DNA of 64,000 nucleotides, taken from Aphanizomenon flos-aquae FACHB-1287 (GTDB lineage: Bacteria; Cyanobacteriota; Cyanobacteriia; Cyanobacteriales; Nostocaceae). Each line of letters opens with the position of its first letter. The stretch's first letter is position 1. Shown piece by piece: positions 7,379-16,272 of the stretch. Location: the NCBI RefSeq assembly GCF_014698755.1, contig NZ_JACJTO010000010.1, forward strand, positions 48,092-112,091. Reading direction: 5' to 3'. Position numbers and translations under genes: made by a program. Below the pieces are notes generated by a model that saw only the letters and a program-made list of their open reading frames with translations, searched no databases and was not told the DNA's origin.

Positions 7379-9703
7379 TTAAATCCGATTGGGTAAGAAA
7401 GCGATAGGGTTAACAGCACCCTTACCAGATGGATGAACTTCAAAATGAATATGAGGTCCCGTGCTAAAACCAGTGCTACCCATAGCCGCAATTTGCTGAC
7501 CTTGTTGCACCTTTTGACCAGATTGCACCAAAACTCGGCTATTATGCCCATAGCGAGTCAAACTACCATCGTTATGGCGAATATCTACAACGATACCGTA
7601 ACCACCGCTATTCCAGCCAGCTTTCTCCACCGTACCAGCAGAAGACGCATAAATCGGCGTGCCGGTTGAGTTAGCAATATCAATCCCTCTGTGCATTCTT
7701 CCCCAGCGCCAGCCATAACCAGAGGTCAGAACTCCCTTCGCAGGCCAAATATGGCCTGTACTGGCAGAATCTGATGGTAACAGATCTTCAGTAGACCGAG
7801 GCAAGTGTATATCTACTGCTGCTATAGGTGGTAAAGCAGGAGAAACAGAAGTTCCTCGCAATTTTCCTAAAGATTCAGAGGCATTGGTACGAGCGGGAGG
7901 TACTGTTAACTTAATACCAGATGAACTGCGAGGAGAATTCCATCTAGAGCCGGTTTTACCGGGTAGAAACTCTGGATTAATTGGCTCGTTGGTGGGAGCA
8001 GATGCTGTTACTAGGGTTTTAGTCCGTTGATTGCTGTACGCTGGGAATACTACTTGAGGTACAGCAATCTGAATAGCATCCCCTGAAGAAACTGGGGAAT
8101 TATTGGATGATTCAACTGTGACAGGTACAGATTGACTATTATTTTCAGAACCTGTGACAGCCACACCAGCCTGTTGAGAGCGGTATTTATAACGCAATCT
8201 CTCAATTTCTGCTTGCAAGCTACGGATACGTTCATTACCCTTAGCCTTAGACACCTTTTGCACAGGTTTTTGTGGTTCCAGCTTTTGGGAGAAACTTATT
8301 GGCAATGGTGTCTCACCACCTAAGCCATAAGATTGACCGGGAGTTGGTAAAGCCTTGGGGACAACAACAGGAACAGTATTCTGCTCTTGGTTATCCGTCG
8401 CTATTGGTATGGGAACATTAATCCGACTAGGATAATTATTCCGTTCCTGTTCCCCTGTCACTATGGGAACTGGGATACTCACACTATTTATAGTAGGCGT
8501 TTCATTTTGTCCAGGTTGCTCTGTCACTCTTGGTGAAGGAACTGTAACACTGTTATTCCTGGCCAGCAATGATCTAGGGTTAAAACTAGGAGTATTTACA
8601 GAAAAATTATCTACGGTGCTAGAGGTTTCTGATACCTTATCCGTAGGAATAATTAGTCTTTGATTAATTTGCAGTTGATTAGGATCGCTGAGATTATTAG
8701 CTCTAACTAGCTCAGAAATTGAAGTACCGTAATTGGTAGCAATCTCTGCTAAGGTGTCTCCGGGCTGAACTTGATATGTTGATCCGGGTAGTTGTGTTAT
8801 CACCTTAGGTGTCGTCGTACTAGTTTCTTGGTTTTGTTTTCCGTCAGAAATCAGCCCGGATTGTTGGGAATCAGTCAAATTCTCCGCTTGTTCTGGTGTT
8901 GATTTATTAGCTACAGTGCTTGACTGTGCTTCCTTAGTCCCAGTTTTCAATAGATTTTGGTTTTGTTCAGATCGCAACTCTGCCAAGCTATTTCTTAACC
9001 GGTTTGACTTTTCCTGTAAGCGATTTAGGGCAAATTCCTGCTGTGCTTTTAGTTGGGACTCAACATCACCCCTAGCTGATTCCTCTACTGGCAAATTTTG
9101 GGTACTGCTAGTAACCTCTTCCACCTCAGGCAACTGTGGCGCTGTCTCAGGTAGTTGGTTTCCCGCTGGTAATGTCGCCTGCACTGGGCGATCGCTCACT
9201 TCCTGTGGTGAGCGAACAGAATTTTTATCAGGGGTATTAGTTGGGGAAATTAGCTGGGATGCAGTGTCTTGGTTGCTTATTTTGTTGCTTGCAATTTGCC
9301 ATTTAGCTTCAAGCCCAGGTGCTTGTGAAACTACTGTTGGTTCCAATATGGCTGAATTTGCCAATGCGCCTGCTGCTAAGACGGTTGGAGATTCCAACTT
9401 GGTGGCGGCAAATTTCATCTCAGTCTCGGAAGCAGCGGACATTGTTGAAGTTGCTTTTTGACTGCCAACAGGAGCCGCTGCTTGGGCTTGATCGCTTTGT
9501 CGAGTCACCAAAACGCCGGTTGCTATTGATATTGCCAAGCCAATCATGGCTGCCAGACGAGCTCGCACCCGGCGGGTTATTTTGGGATTGATCTCATAAC
9601 TTGTTTGCTCTACCTGGGCCTCATTGCTGTTGGGGTTATTGTTCAACACAGCCTTCTCTCTTTTTTTTAATGCTCGTTTCAAAGACGACCTCCTAATAAT
9701 CAC
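7379..9703 (-). CDS. LysM-domain M23 family metallopeptidase
   Basis: This 774-residue cell-envelope protein has a basic cytosolic N-terminus, one membrane segment near residues 48-66 (AAMIGLAISIATGVLV), a long Ser/Thr/Pro/Gln-rich linker, a LysM peptidoglycan-binding domain at about 305-352 (YQVQPGDTLAEIATNYGTSI) and an M23 endopeptidase domain at about 655-770. The zinc-site motifs HRGIDIA and GPHIHFE are intact, and YGH is present. M23 enzymes cut peptide cross-links or, when degenerate, activate amidases; the intact residues here favour an active peptidase. It is a single gene with its own terminator and a long upstream region. Its substrate and any link to septal remodelling are inference. 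Confidence 0.93.
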   Translation of the reverse strand: MIIRRSSLKRALKKREKAVLNNNPNSNEAQVEQTSYEINPKITRRVRARLAAMIGLAISIATGVLVTRQSDQAQAAAPVGSQKATSTMSAASETEMKFAATKLESPTVLAAGALANSAILEPTVVSQAPGLEAKWQIASNKISNQDTASQLISPTNTPDKNSVRSPQEVSDRPVQATLPAGNQLPETAPQLPEVEEVTSSTQNLPVEESARGDVESQLKAQQEFALNRLQEKSNRLRNSLAELRSEQNQNLLKTGTKEAQSSTVANKSTPEQAENLTDSQQSGLISDGKQNQETSTTTPKVITQLPGSTYQVQPGDTLAEIATNYGTSISELVRANNLSDPNQLQINQRLIIPTDKVSETSSTVDNFSVNTPSFNPRSLLARNNSVTVPSPRVTEQPGQNETPTINSVSIPVPIVTGEQERNNYPSRINVPIPIATDNQEQNTVPVVVPKALPTPGQSYGLGGETPLPISFSQKLEPQKPVQKVSKAKGNERIRSLQAEIERLRYKYRSQQAGVAVTGSENNSQSVPVTVESSNNSPVSSGDAIQIAVPQVVFPAYSNQRTKTLVTASAPTNEPINPEFLPGKTGSRWNSPRSSSGIKLTVPPARTNASESLGKLRGTSVSPALPPIAAVDIHLPRSTEDLLPSDSASTGHIWPAKGVLTSGYGWRWGRMHRGIDIANSTGTPIYASSAGTVEKAGWNSGGYGIVVDIRHNDGSLTRYGHNSRVLVQSGQKVQQGQQIAAMGSTGFSTGPHIHFEVHPSGKGAVNPIAFLPNRI

Positions 9704-10458
9704 TAGCGTTTAACTGGTCTTGATTTTTAAGTTGGATATTAATTCCTGATTGAGATTACATCAAACCACATATCAAGATCACATTCACCAGAGACACTCA
9801 CGCAAGATTAACTTGCTTCTCTGATTTAAACAAGTCATACACCTTGCTAAAACTTGAATTTTTCGGTGCTGTTTTGTCTAAGTCACTCCTCACAACCTAA
9901 AGATGTTCGCTCTTGACAGTTATCTACTGTCTTCACTCATTATTACTGTAAAAGCATAGAACTAAACAAATATCATAACTTGGCTAGGTCTATTGTTGCT
10001 GTTAGTTCATGAGCTTTGACAATTTCTGTAAATGCAATCATCCTACTGTAGACACTTTCAAGATTTTTTGACTAAATCCGTTTTATCAATAGCAGACTTT
10101 ACTTCTATTGTTCCCTAAAAAACAACCGTATACAATACCTGTGATTTTTGCATGGTTTTTTTGTATTTTTGAATACAAATTCATCGAAATCATTGATAGT
10201 CAAGGTCTTTGGTAATTTCCTCTTTTTTGATCCTAGGTTGAGCATTCTCTCAAGTCTATCCTTCATGGTTAGATCACTCTGAAAATATCTATACAAATTT
10301 CTTATGTTATTTTCAGAGGAGTATCTCAGTATTTATTACTATGTACCTCCTTGTGAAAGTATGTTACACAACAATAGCATAACAGATTTTGGTGTGGTTG
10401 ATCTAATAAATCTGTTTCTATCACACTTAGTTCCAGATTTTTATTGGTGAATAATAAG
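9704..10458. other. Long intergenic region upstream of the M23 peptidase gene
   Basis: About 750 bp with no gene I can support. A 63-codon minus-strand frame (10105-10296) is open but unrecognised. A 9-bp inverted repeat, AACAGATTT at 10381 and AAATCTGTT at 10408, could form a hairpin. The left part presumably holds the peptidase promoter. Confidence 0.5.
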
Positions 10459-10920
10459 TTATTTTAAATAGCCTAACTGACGACGACTTTCAAATAATCC
10501 TATGGCCACGCTGACTGATAGATTCAAGCTCCGCACTCCAGGTTCGTACATGGGAATGTACAATGTGGAGTCACAGGTGGAGAGAATAGGCTCTGGTAAC
10601 CCTGCTGTTTCACTGCCAAAAAACAGCCAATCATCCGCTTGAAATTGAAAATTAATGTAATTAAAGTCACCACGAACGCTAAAACCTAAGCATCTACCCC
10701 CGCGTTGTTTATGTACATTTTTAAATGCTTCTATGGATTCATGATAGTTGAGTTTAACGTAAGGCCAATAATCTAGACCCGCTCGTTTAAGATAGCGATC
10801 GCTAATTTCAAATCCTAAGGGACCTACCAAATGTAATTCCGTGCCTGTAGCGGCACAAGTCCTAGCAATATTGCCAGTATTCGGGGGAATCTGTGGGTTG
10901 ACTAAAACTATCTGGGGCAT
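10459..10920 (-). CDS. trmL: tRNA (cytidine(34)-2'-O)-methyltransferase
   Basis: TrmL is a SPOUT-class enzyme that 2'-O-methylates the wobble base of certain tRNA-Leu species using SAM. The 153-residue length is the family's. The three SPOUT motifs are present: NPQIPPNTGNIARTC at the N-terminus, WLFFGSETAGLP in the middle and YIPMYEPGVRSLNLSVSVAI near the end, which build the knotted SAM pocket. The start MPQIVLVNPQ is standard. The gene lies upstream of the long peptidase leader on the same strand and is preceded by a repeat-filled gap to gshA. Identification is strong. Confidence 0.93.
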   Translation of the reverse strand: MPQIVLVNPQIPPNTGNIARTCAATGTELHLVGPLGFEISDRYLKRAGLDYWPYVKLNYHESIEAFKNVHKQRGGRCLGFSVRGDFNYINFQFQADDWLFFGSETAGLPEPILSTCDSTLYIPMYEPGVRSLNLSVSVAIGLFESRRQLGYLK

Positions 10921-11063
10921 CTTTGGCTCATCTAAATTGTATGTTCAGAAAATTCTTTCTGTGTAAAAATCTACCAAAATCTAGAAACGATATATAGTTT
11001 TTTTTTATATGTATGAAGTATTTCTCATGGATTATTTTTTTAAATCATTCACTGGGAGGATTC

Positions 11064-11153
11064 GTTGTCAGTTGTCGATGGTCAGTTGTCGGTGGTCAGT
11101 TGTCAGTTGTCGGTTATTTCCTCTTACCTATTCCCTATTCCCTCATAGATAAA
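11064..11153. repeat. STRR array between trmL and gshA
   Basis: TTGTCAGTTGTCGATGGTCAG-type heptamer-like units (11064-11115) are followed by CTATTCCCTATTCCCTC units. On the minus strand the latter begin within the end of gshA and contribute its stop codon (GAATAG). Confidence 0.9.
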
Positions 11154-12274
11154 CATAGTTTACTTTCTAGTTCTGTTTCCCGTTTTTGAGTAGCAATAAT
11201 CGCTTGAGTAATTACACGCTGAATATCAACGCCAACTCCATGCAATTGTAACCATTGTTGGGCTTCATTACCTTCTCGCAGGATTTTTAGTAAGGGGGAT
11301 AGAAAACAACTAAAGCCCTGTTTTTTCGCAATAATCCCAACTTCTTGATAAATTTCTCCTATCCAATCTCTAGCAAGAATAATGCTACCATCTTGCCACC
11401 GCTGTAATTGGGCATCAAGACTATTAATGGCAGCGGCCATTTCGTTCTTCATGGTTAAACTAATCAATTCTGCGGGGGAAAACGGACTTTGATTTAAAGG
11501 ATCAATGGTAGGATCGTTAATAATTTGGATTAATCGCGCTTCTAGTAAAGCAGTTATCGCTAATAAAGCAATAGGATCTGTAACTAAATCACAAATTCGC
11601 AATTCTAGCCGATTTAAATCATAAGGGCGGCGATCGCCATTTGGACGCACTGATGTCCATAAATGCCGTATATTTTGCATTGTCCCAGCTGTCAACTGTT
11701 CATTTACCCATTGAATATGATCCGCATGACTAGCAAATAAGGGAATATAATCAGGGTTTTGAGGAAATACTCCCCAGCGCGTCGAATGATAACCAGTGGT
11801 TTTACCATCCAGGAAAGGAGATGAGGCACTCATAGCTAGATATAGAGGTGCTTCCATTCTAATCACTCGACAGGCACGCATTAATACTTCTGGATCACTA
11901 ATACCAACATTGATATGGACGCTGGCTGTAACTACCTTTGTGCCATAGGTTTGTTCAATGTAATCATGATAGGGATTCGTGGGGTCAGAACGGAAAAAGC
12001 GTTGGCTTCCTTGCAAAGATAATGTACTACCCGGTATCAAAGTATAATTATCTAAACCTTGGAGATAATTCCGTAACTTTCTTCTAGGACTTAATAAGGC
12101 ACACAACAAATTATCATAACTCATAGATGGCTGAGTTATGTACTCCACATTCCGGCTATCCGGTTCACGCATAAATCCATCTAAATCGGCCATAATTTTG
12201 TCCGATAGTCCCACAATTTCACCTTGAGGTGTACCAGTGTACATCTCAATTTCAAAGCCTTTTAATAAGATCAT
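11135..12274 (-). CDS. gshA: Glutamate-cysteine ligase, cyanobacterial type
   Basis: This enzyme makes gamma-glutamylcysteine, the first step of glutathione synthesis. The start MILLKGFEIEMYTGTPQGEI at 12274 fits the usual cyanobacterial N-terminus; the upstream in-frame ATG at 12298 would add eight residues. The 379-residue product contains MADLDGFMREPDSRNVEYIT, ASVHINVGISD and RLELRICDLVTDP, matching the GCS2-like family found in cyanobacteria, and retains acidic residues expected for Mg-ATP and glutamate binding. The last codons (SMRE and the stop) fall in a short repeat array, so the C-terminus may be slightly altered relative to relatives. Confidence 0.9.
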   Translation of the reverse strand: MILLKGFEIEMYTGTPQGEIVGLSDKIMADLDGFMREPDSRNVEYITQPSMSYDNLLCALLSPRRKLRNYLQGLDNYTLIPGSTLSLQGSQRFFRSDPTNPYHDYIEQTYGTKVVTASVHINVGISDPEVLMRACRVIRMEAPLYLAMSASSPFLDGKTTGYHSTRWGVFPQNPDYIPLFASHADHIQWVNEQLTAGTMQNIRHLWTSVRPNGDRRPYDLNRLELRICDLVTDPIALLAITALLEARLIQIINDPTIDPLNQSPFSPAELISLTMKNEMAAAINSLDAQLQRWQDGSIILARDWIGEIYQEVGIIAKKQGFSCFLSPLLKILREGNEAQQWLQLHGVGVDIQRVITQAIIATQKRETELESKLCLSMRE

Positions 12275-12654
12275 GTTATTCTCCAAAGCTTCTGGCAATA
12301 TTTATAAATTGTATCTAATTAGACGATTTTTTGCATTTTTTGTGTACATATCAATTTAACCCAGAAAAAAGTAATAAAAATTACTCCTTATACGCCTCTT
12401 TTTTCAACGTAGCTTTCAGGCTCTACCCCTTATAAAACAAGCTGTTTAGCCACATTGTCACCGGTTAAGGTAAAGCCATCATCCTTGAGAAAAAACTTTT
12501 TGGTTTACTGCTTTTAAAGTATTGACTTGTGGTAGTAGATGTGATAATGTTACTATAGAGAAATACTTTAAGTAAAAATGTAAAAATAGCAAAATAAAAC
12601 TGTGAAAATATGAGTAATTCAGTTGAGTATGTCAAGATTTAATTCTAGCTAGTC
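12275..12654. other. Intergenic region between gshA and the broken oxygenase gene
   Basis: About 380 bp with no gene I can support. It separates the minus-strand gshA from the plus-strand pseudogene and may contain the gshA promoter and lost 5' parts of the oxygenase gene, but stops interrupt every frame I followed. Confidence 0.5.
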
Positions 12655-13065
12655 ATGGTAACTGGAGATTTGATCAGCAAGTTAGTGAAAGTTTTGAAAG
12701 TCATAATGATTCTTGATCACGCTAGGGATGAAAGTCGTCACCACGCGTACTTTGCTAGTTTATTAAAAAATATATTGTGGTTCTAACTTAAACCTCAAGA
12801 TCAATCTATAATTAGTCCGGTTTTACCAGAAATTATTTTCGCTTTTCTAGAACCTGATATTACTGCAATAAAATATTATTTGGAAGTATTGGGTTTAGAA
12901 AATAAAGAAATAGAAATATTGGTGGAAGAATCCTATCCTCAAACAAGACTGATGCTTGGTATTAAAAAAGCAGCAAGTGCAACTTTAAAATGCTTGGAGA
13001 ACAGCGGTGTTTCTGAAGAAGCATATACTGCTGAGGGGTTTAGAAAAAGCGGCTTGTTAAGTTAG
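12655..13065 (+). pseudogene. Broken AurF-like diiron oxygenase
   Basis: One continuous frame carries LDHARDESRHHAYFASLL, with the HxxDExxHH diiron-ligand pattern of AurF/CmlI-type N-oxygenases, then an in-frame TAA at 12784-12786, then a second open part to TAG at 13063 containing PVLPEIIFAFLEPD and ESYPQTRLMLGIKKAA, which I recognise as the C-terminal part of cyanobacterial members. The family is about 300 residues; here the N-terminal half is missing and a stop splits the rest, so the gene is almost certainly dead. It lies about 200 bp upstream of a MATE exporter on the same strand, which suggests the remains of a small natural-product locus. Confidence 0.72.
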
Positions 13066-13262
13066 TTGCAGTAGCAGTGAATACAGCATATTGCACATAA
13101 CATGAGATAAAGATTTAAATTTACCGCTAGGCTATGCTTAAATAGGATTTTACTGCAAAATTCTGCTGTGGTCAAAGAATCGTAATCATATAATTTCATA
13201 TTTGTGGTTATTTATGAAATTCTCTGTAGGGCAAAACCTCTTCAAATCGGGATTTTTATACG

Positions 13263-14609
13263 ATGCTATTATTCCCCTTGTCAGGTAAATACCAATTTAT
13301 CTCTCGCTTTTATCTAATTACCCTTACTAATATTTTATCTTGTACTATTATACCGTTAGCTGGTTTTACCAGTACAGTTTTTCTAGGTCATTTGACAGAT
13401 ATCCGCTATTTTGCAGGTGCTTCTCTGGGTGCAATTCTTTTTGATTATATATACTTTAGTGTAGGTTTTTTACGTTTAGTAACTACAGGCATGACAGCAA
13501 TAGCTGTTGGTGAAGATGACCGAGAGGCTATGTTACTAGTAGGAATACGGAATAGTGCGATCGCTTTAGGTTTGGGGATACTCATTCTGGTTATACATGA
13601 ACCCTTAGGGAATTTGGGGTTTGCACTGTTTACTACTTCTCGAGAGGTCAAGGATGCTGGTCTTGCCTACTTTAATGCCCGTATTTGGGGCGCACCAGCA
13701 GTTTTACTCAACTATGTACTAATTGGCTGGTTTATTGGACAGGAAAAAAGTAGTAGGGTATTGCTAATGACCATTGTTTACAATGTGGTTAATATACTGC
13801 AAGACTACCTATATATTAACCAGTGGCATTGGGCAAGTACCGGAGCCGGAATGTCTGCTGGAATTAGCCAATATTTAATGTTGTTGACGGGGTTAATTTT
13901 CTTACTCCGTGATGTCCCTTTAAAAGAGGTAGGAGCATTAAAGGAGCAAATTTTGGAATCGTCAGGTTTCAAATCCATTGCTCGGTTGAATGGAAATCTA
14001 TTTGTGAGGTCTTTAACTATTGCATTCACCTACGTCATTTTTTCCTGTTTGAGCACAACAATGGATACAATGATATTTGCTGGCAATGCCTTACTTTTAC
14101 AGGTGTTACTGCTGACTATAGATATTTTTAATGGTGTAGGAATTTCTACCGCTGCTTTAACTGGAACATTTAAAGGTGAACAGACAACTCATAAGTATTT
14201 GCCTTTATTGCAAATAGCAATAGGAACTAGTCTTTCCATAGGACTTACCTGCGCTGGTCTTTGTGTCCTTTCTCCACAAACCATATTTGGGTTGTTAACC
14301 AACCACAGCGAAATCATAGAGCTAATTAGGACCTATGTTCCTTGGTTATTAGTGGTTCTGGGGTGTGCCTCAATTTGTTTAGTTCTGGAGGGATACTTTA
14401 CGGGTCTAGCGGAAGGGGTTGTTCTCCGCAATACTTTCTTAATCAGTACCTTGGCGGGATTTATCCCTCTAGCTATATCAACATGGTTTTATCACAATAA
14501 CCATATGTTGTGGTTGGCTATGTCTATGTTTATGGTGATTAGAATGGTGATTCTTGGAGTATATCTGGTGAAAAGCAAAGAGTTGAAGATCGAGACCATA
14601 TTAAATTAA
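13263..14609 (+). CDS. MATE family efflux transporter
   Basis: This 448-residue integral membrane protein has about 12 hydrophobic segments in two similar halves, as in the MATE (multidrug and toxic compound extrusion) family, which exports organic cations or metabolites using Na+ or H+ gradients. Typical stretches are IIPLAGFTSTVFLGHL in helix 1-2 and FIGQEKSSRVLLMTIVYNVVNI in the middle. The length is normal. Upstream on the same strand is a broken AurF-like oxygenase; downstream is a deleted IS605 element. The substrate is unknown; export of a locally made secondary metabolite is possible but would now be orphaned. Confidence 0.9.
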   Translation: MLLFPLSGKYQFISRFYLITLTNILSCTIIPLAGFTSTVFLGHLTDIRYFAGASLGAILFDYIYFSVGFLRLVTTGMTAIAVGEDDREAMLLVGIRNSAIALGLGILILVIHEPLGNLGFALFTTSREVKDAGLAYFNARIWGAPAVLLNYVLIGWFIGQEKSSRVLLMTIVYNVVNILQDYLYINQWHWASTGAGMSAGISQYLMLLTGLIFLLRDVPLKEVGALKEQILESSGFKSIARLNGNLFVRSLTIAFTYVIFSCLSTTMDTMIFAGNALLLQVLLLTIDIFNGVGISTAALTGTFKGEQTTHKYLPLLQIAIGTSLSIGLTCAGLCVLSPQTIFGLLTNHSEIIELIRTYVPWLLVVLGCASICLVLEGYFTGLAEGVVLRNTFLISTLAGFIPLAISTWFYHNNHMLWLAMSMFMVIRMVILGVYLVKSKELKIETILN

Positions 14610-14689
14610 ATTAATACACTTAATTACAAAAACTCACAAAAGAGAGTTATTAGGTGTTGATGAAACTTCGTTGACCAAAAATCTGGGAT

Positions 14690-14853
14690 ACAAGCCCCGT
14701 CCTTCTAGGACGGCTTTATGTTATAATTTGGGTATAGTCGCCATAGGGCATTGGGAGACTTTAAACGGACATAGAGGGACGATAAGACCACTTGTGGCGT
14801 GTTCCAGTGAAGTGTCAAGAATCACCGCTCCTTTAGGACGGTGAGTATGTCAA
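14690..14853 (+). mobile_element. Internally deleted IS200/IS605-family relic (MITE-like)
   Basis: The left part has a hairpin (CCGTCC with GGACGG, 14692-14716). The right part encodes in frame the end of a TnpB protein (VAIGHWETLNGHRGTIRP, then VSRITAPLGR and TGA) and finishes with GGTGAGTATGTCAA. The same right end, GTCAAGAATCACC to GGTGAGTATGTCAA, closes the tnpB gene at 63053-63090 on the other strand. The element thus keeps both ends and the last 35 or so codons of tnpB but has lost the rest. It could only be moved by a TnpA supplied in trans. Confidence 0.85.
14740..14853 (+). ncRNA. Candidate omega/reRNA-like 3' end of tnpB within the relic
   Basis: TnpB nucleases use an RNA covering the 3' end of tnpB and the transposon right end. 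This segment corresponds to that place and aligns along its length with 63053-63170 (minus). Its terminal hairpin has stem CACCG/CGGTG, bulge C, stem TCC/GGA, loop TTTA; the other copy has CACCT/AGGTG, bulge C, GCC/GGT, loop TTCA, so base changes are compensatory. A TATAAT-like hexamer is at 14722-14727. Expression is not shown. Confidence 0.45.
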
Positions 14854-14897
14854 TCCTGCTATAGTTCATACTTTAAATTGCCAGTAAGAATAGACAT

Positions 14898-14928
14898 AAA
14901 AAACCCCCAAATATATTGAAACTGGGGG
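14898..14928 (-). terminator. Intrinsic terminator after nadK
   Basis: On the minus strand CCCCCAGTTT and a TTGGGGG arm form a hairpin followed directly by TTTTTT (14898-14903 on the plus strand as AAAAAA). It lies about 60 bp after the nadK stop and would end the ndhA-I-G-E-nadK transcript. Confidence 0.85.
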
Positions 14929-14989
14929 CGAAAATGAATTGACGATTATGGGCGTACCGGGGCAAAAGTTTAGAAAATAAACATAAACA

Positions 14990-15910
14990 TCAATTGCGGT
15001 GATTATTGTTGTAGCGAACCCTTGTTCCCGCCCAAAGTAACTTCTCCCGCAAAGTTTGATAATATGAATTATTTGCCCGTAACACAATAAACTTAGCGCG
15101 ACAATCAGCCATTCGCACATCAACACGGTGTCCTGGCCAAATAGAAGTAGATAACACACCATCCATCCATAGTTTGGTACTTAAATCATAATCGCCCAAA
15201 GGCCAAATACTGACCACAGAACCAGGAGGTAAGACAAGGGGACGACTTGAAAGACTCATGGGACAAATGGGAGTGATGGTAATTGCCTCCATACCATCGT
15301 GAATAATTGGCCCACTAGCGGAAACAGTATAACCAGTAGAACCTGTGGGAGTAGAGATAATTAATCCATCTCCCACATATTGATCAACTATCTCACCATC
15401 AATTTCCATTTCTAGAATTGAGGTAATCATTCTGTCAGCAGAAGCGGGTTTGACGCAAAACTCATTTAAACTCCAGTAACTTTCGGTTACTGGTTCTAAA
15501 TTTGATCCAGTCCCCTCATATACCGCTGCTTGTAACATCATCCGCCGTTGAATAGCATAACGATCTTCTAACAGCCTGTCCCAAACTATTTCTGGATCTT
15601 GAAACTCGTCTACTGACTCAGTTAAAAATCCTAAATGGCCGCCGACGTTGACTCCAAGGATAGGAATATTGGCTGGGGCTAAATGTCTAGCGCCGGTTAA
15701 GACAGTACCATCACCACCCAGTACCAAGGCCAGATCAATGGGTTGATTAGCAGAGGCCAAAAAAACCGGATAGGGGTTATCTTTCGGCCCGCTAGGTCCC
15801 ATCAATACTTGACACTGACGATTTTCTAGTTGTTTAGCACAGAGTTCTGCCCAGCGTTTACTCTGGGGATCTCGAGCTTTATAAGCAATGATTACCTGCT
15901 TGAGTTGCAC
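14990..15910 (-). CDS. nadK: NAD kinase
   Basis: NAD kinase phosphorylates NAD to NADP. The 306-residue protein shows LVLGGDGTVL (GGDGT catalytic/phosphate motif) near residue 65, then GVNVGGHLGFL, LNEFCV and GDGLIISTPTGSTGYTVSAS, which together define the family. It ends in a family-typical basic C-terminus. It starts six bases after ndhE stops on the same strand, so it is transcribed with the NDH-1 genes, and a strong terminator follows. Cyanobacteria usually have two NAD kinases; which one this is cannot be told here. The link with NDH-1 genes fits a shared role in NADP(H)-dependent electron flow, by inference. Confidence 0.95.
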   Translation of the reverse strand: MQLKQVIIAYKARDPQSKRWAELCAKQLENRQCQVLMGPSGPKDNPYPVFLASANQPIDLALVLGGDGTVLTGARHLAPANIPILGVNVGGHLGFLTESVDEFQDPEIVWDRLLEDRYAIQRRMMLQAAVYEGTGSNLEPVTESYWSLNEFCVKPASADRMITSILEMEIDGEIVDQYVGDGLIISTPTGSTGYTVSASGPIIHDGMEAITITPICPMSLSSRPLVLPPGSVVSIWPLGDYDLSTKLWMDGVLSTSIWPGHRVDVRMADCRAKFIVLRANNSYYQTLREKLLWAGTRVRYNNNHRN

Positions 15911-15916
15911 GCATTA

Positions 15917-16222
15917 TTACCATTTCAGAAGATTAAACTGCTCCATGTCAACGGTATCGCGGTTACGATAAATTGTTAAAACAATCGCTAACCCTACCGC
16001 CGCTTCAGCAGCTGCCACGGTAATCACAAAAACTGTGAACACCTGACCCTTAATTAAGGTTGAATCAAGGAAGTTAGAAAATGCCATTAAATTTAGATTA
16101 ACAGCATTTAGTAATAACTCAATTGACATGAGCACCCGGACTGCGTTGCGACTGGTAATTAAACCATAAATACCAATGCAAAACAAAGCTGCGGCTAGTA
16201 ATAGAAAGTATTGGAGTTGCAT
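15917..16222 (-). CDS. ndhE: NAD(P)H-quinone oxidoreductase subunit 4L
   Basis: NdhE is a small membrane subunit of the NDH-1 complex, which oxidises ferredoxin and reduces plastoquinone in cyclic electron flow and respiration (the complex I NuoK homologue). The 101-residue protein has three transmembrane helices and the conserved buried-charge stretch [20 protein letters not shown], then [14 protein letters not shown]. The length is standard. It is the fourth gene in the ndhA-I-G-E order. A short repeat array separates it from ndhG, and nadK follows after six bases. Confidence 0.97.
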   Translation of the reverse strand: MQLQYFLLLAAALFCIGIYGLITSRNAVRVLMSIELLLNAVNLNLMAFSNFLDSTLIKGQVFTVFVITVAAAEAAVGLAIVLTIYRNRDTVDMEQFNLLKW

Positions 16223-16272
16223 GATTGTCGGTGGTCAGTTGTCAGTTGTTCGTTGTCAGTGGTCAGTTGTCA
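16223..16272. repeat. STRR array between ndhG and ndhE
   Basis: GTCAGTTGTC and AGTGGTCAG units fill the whole ndhG-ndhE gap. On the minus strand the ndhG coding end GAC AAC TGA is itself part of the repeat, so the array supplies the stop codon. Confidence 0.9.

Noticed and set aside
8916..9461. 181-codon plus-strand frame antisense to the LysM/M23 gene
   Set aside because: It is a shadow of the low-complexity Ser/Thr/Gln linker on the other strand; the minus-strand gene has clear domains.
10105..10296. 63-codon minus-strand open frame upstream of the M23 gene
   Set aside because: No recognisable family, no convincing ribosome-binding site, and composition like the surrounding intergenic DNA; kept only as a remark.
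14692..14716. Hairpin as intrinsic terminator of the MATE gene
   Set aside because: It is followed by TTTATG, not a T-run, and forms the left end of the IS605 relic; termination could be a side effect.
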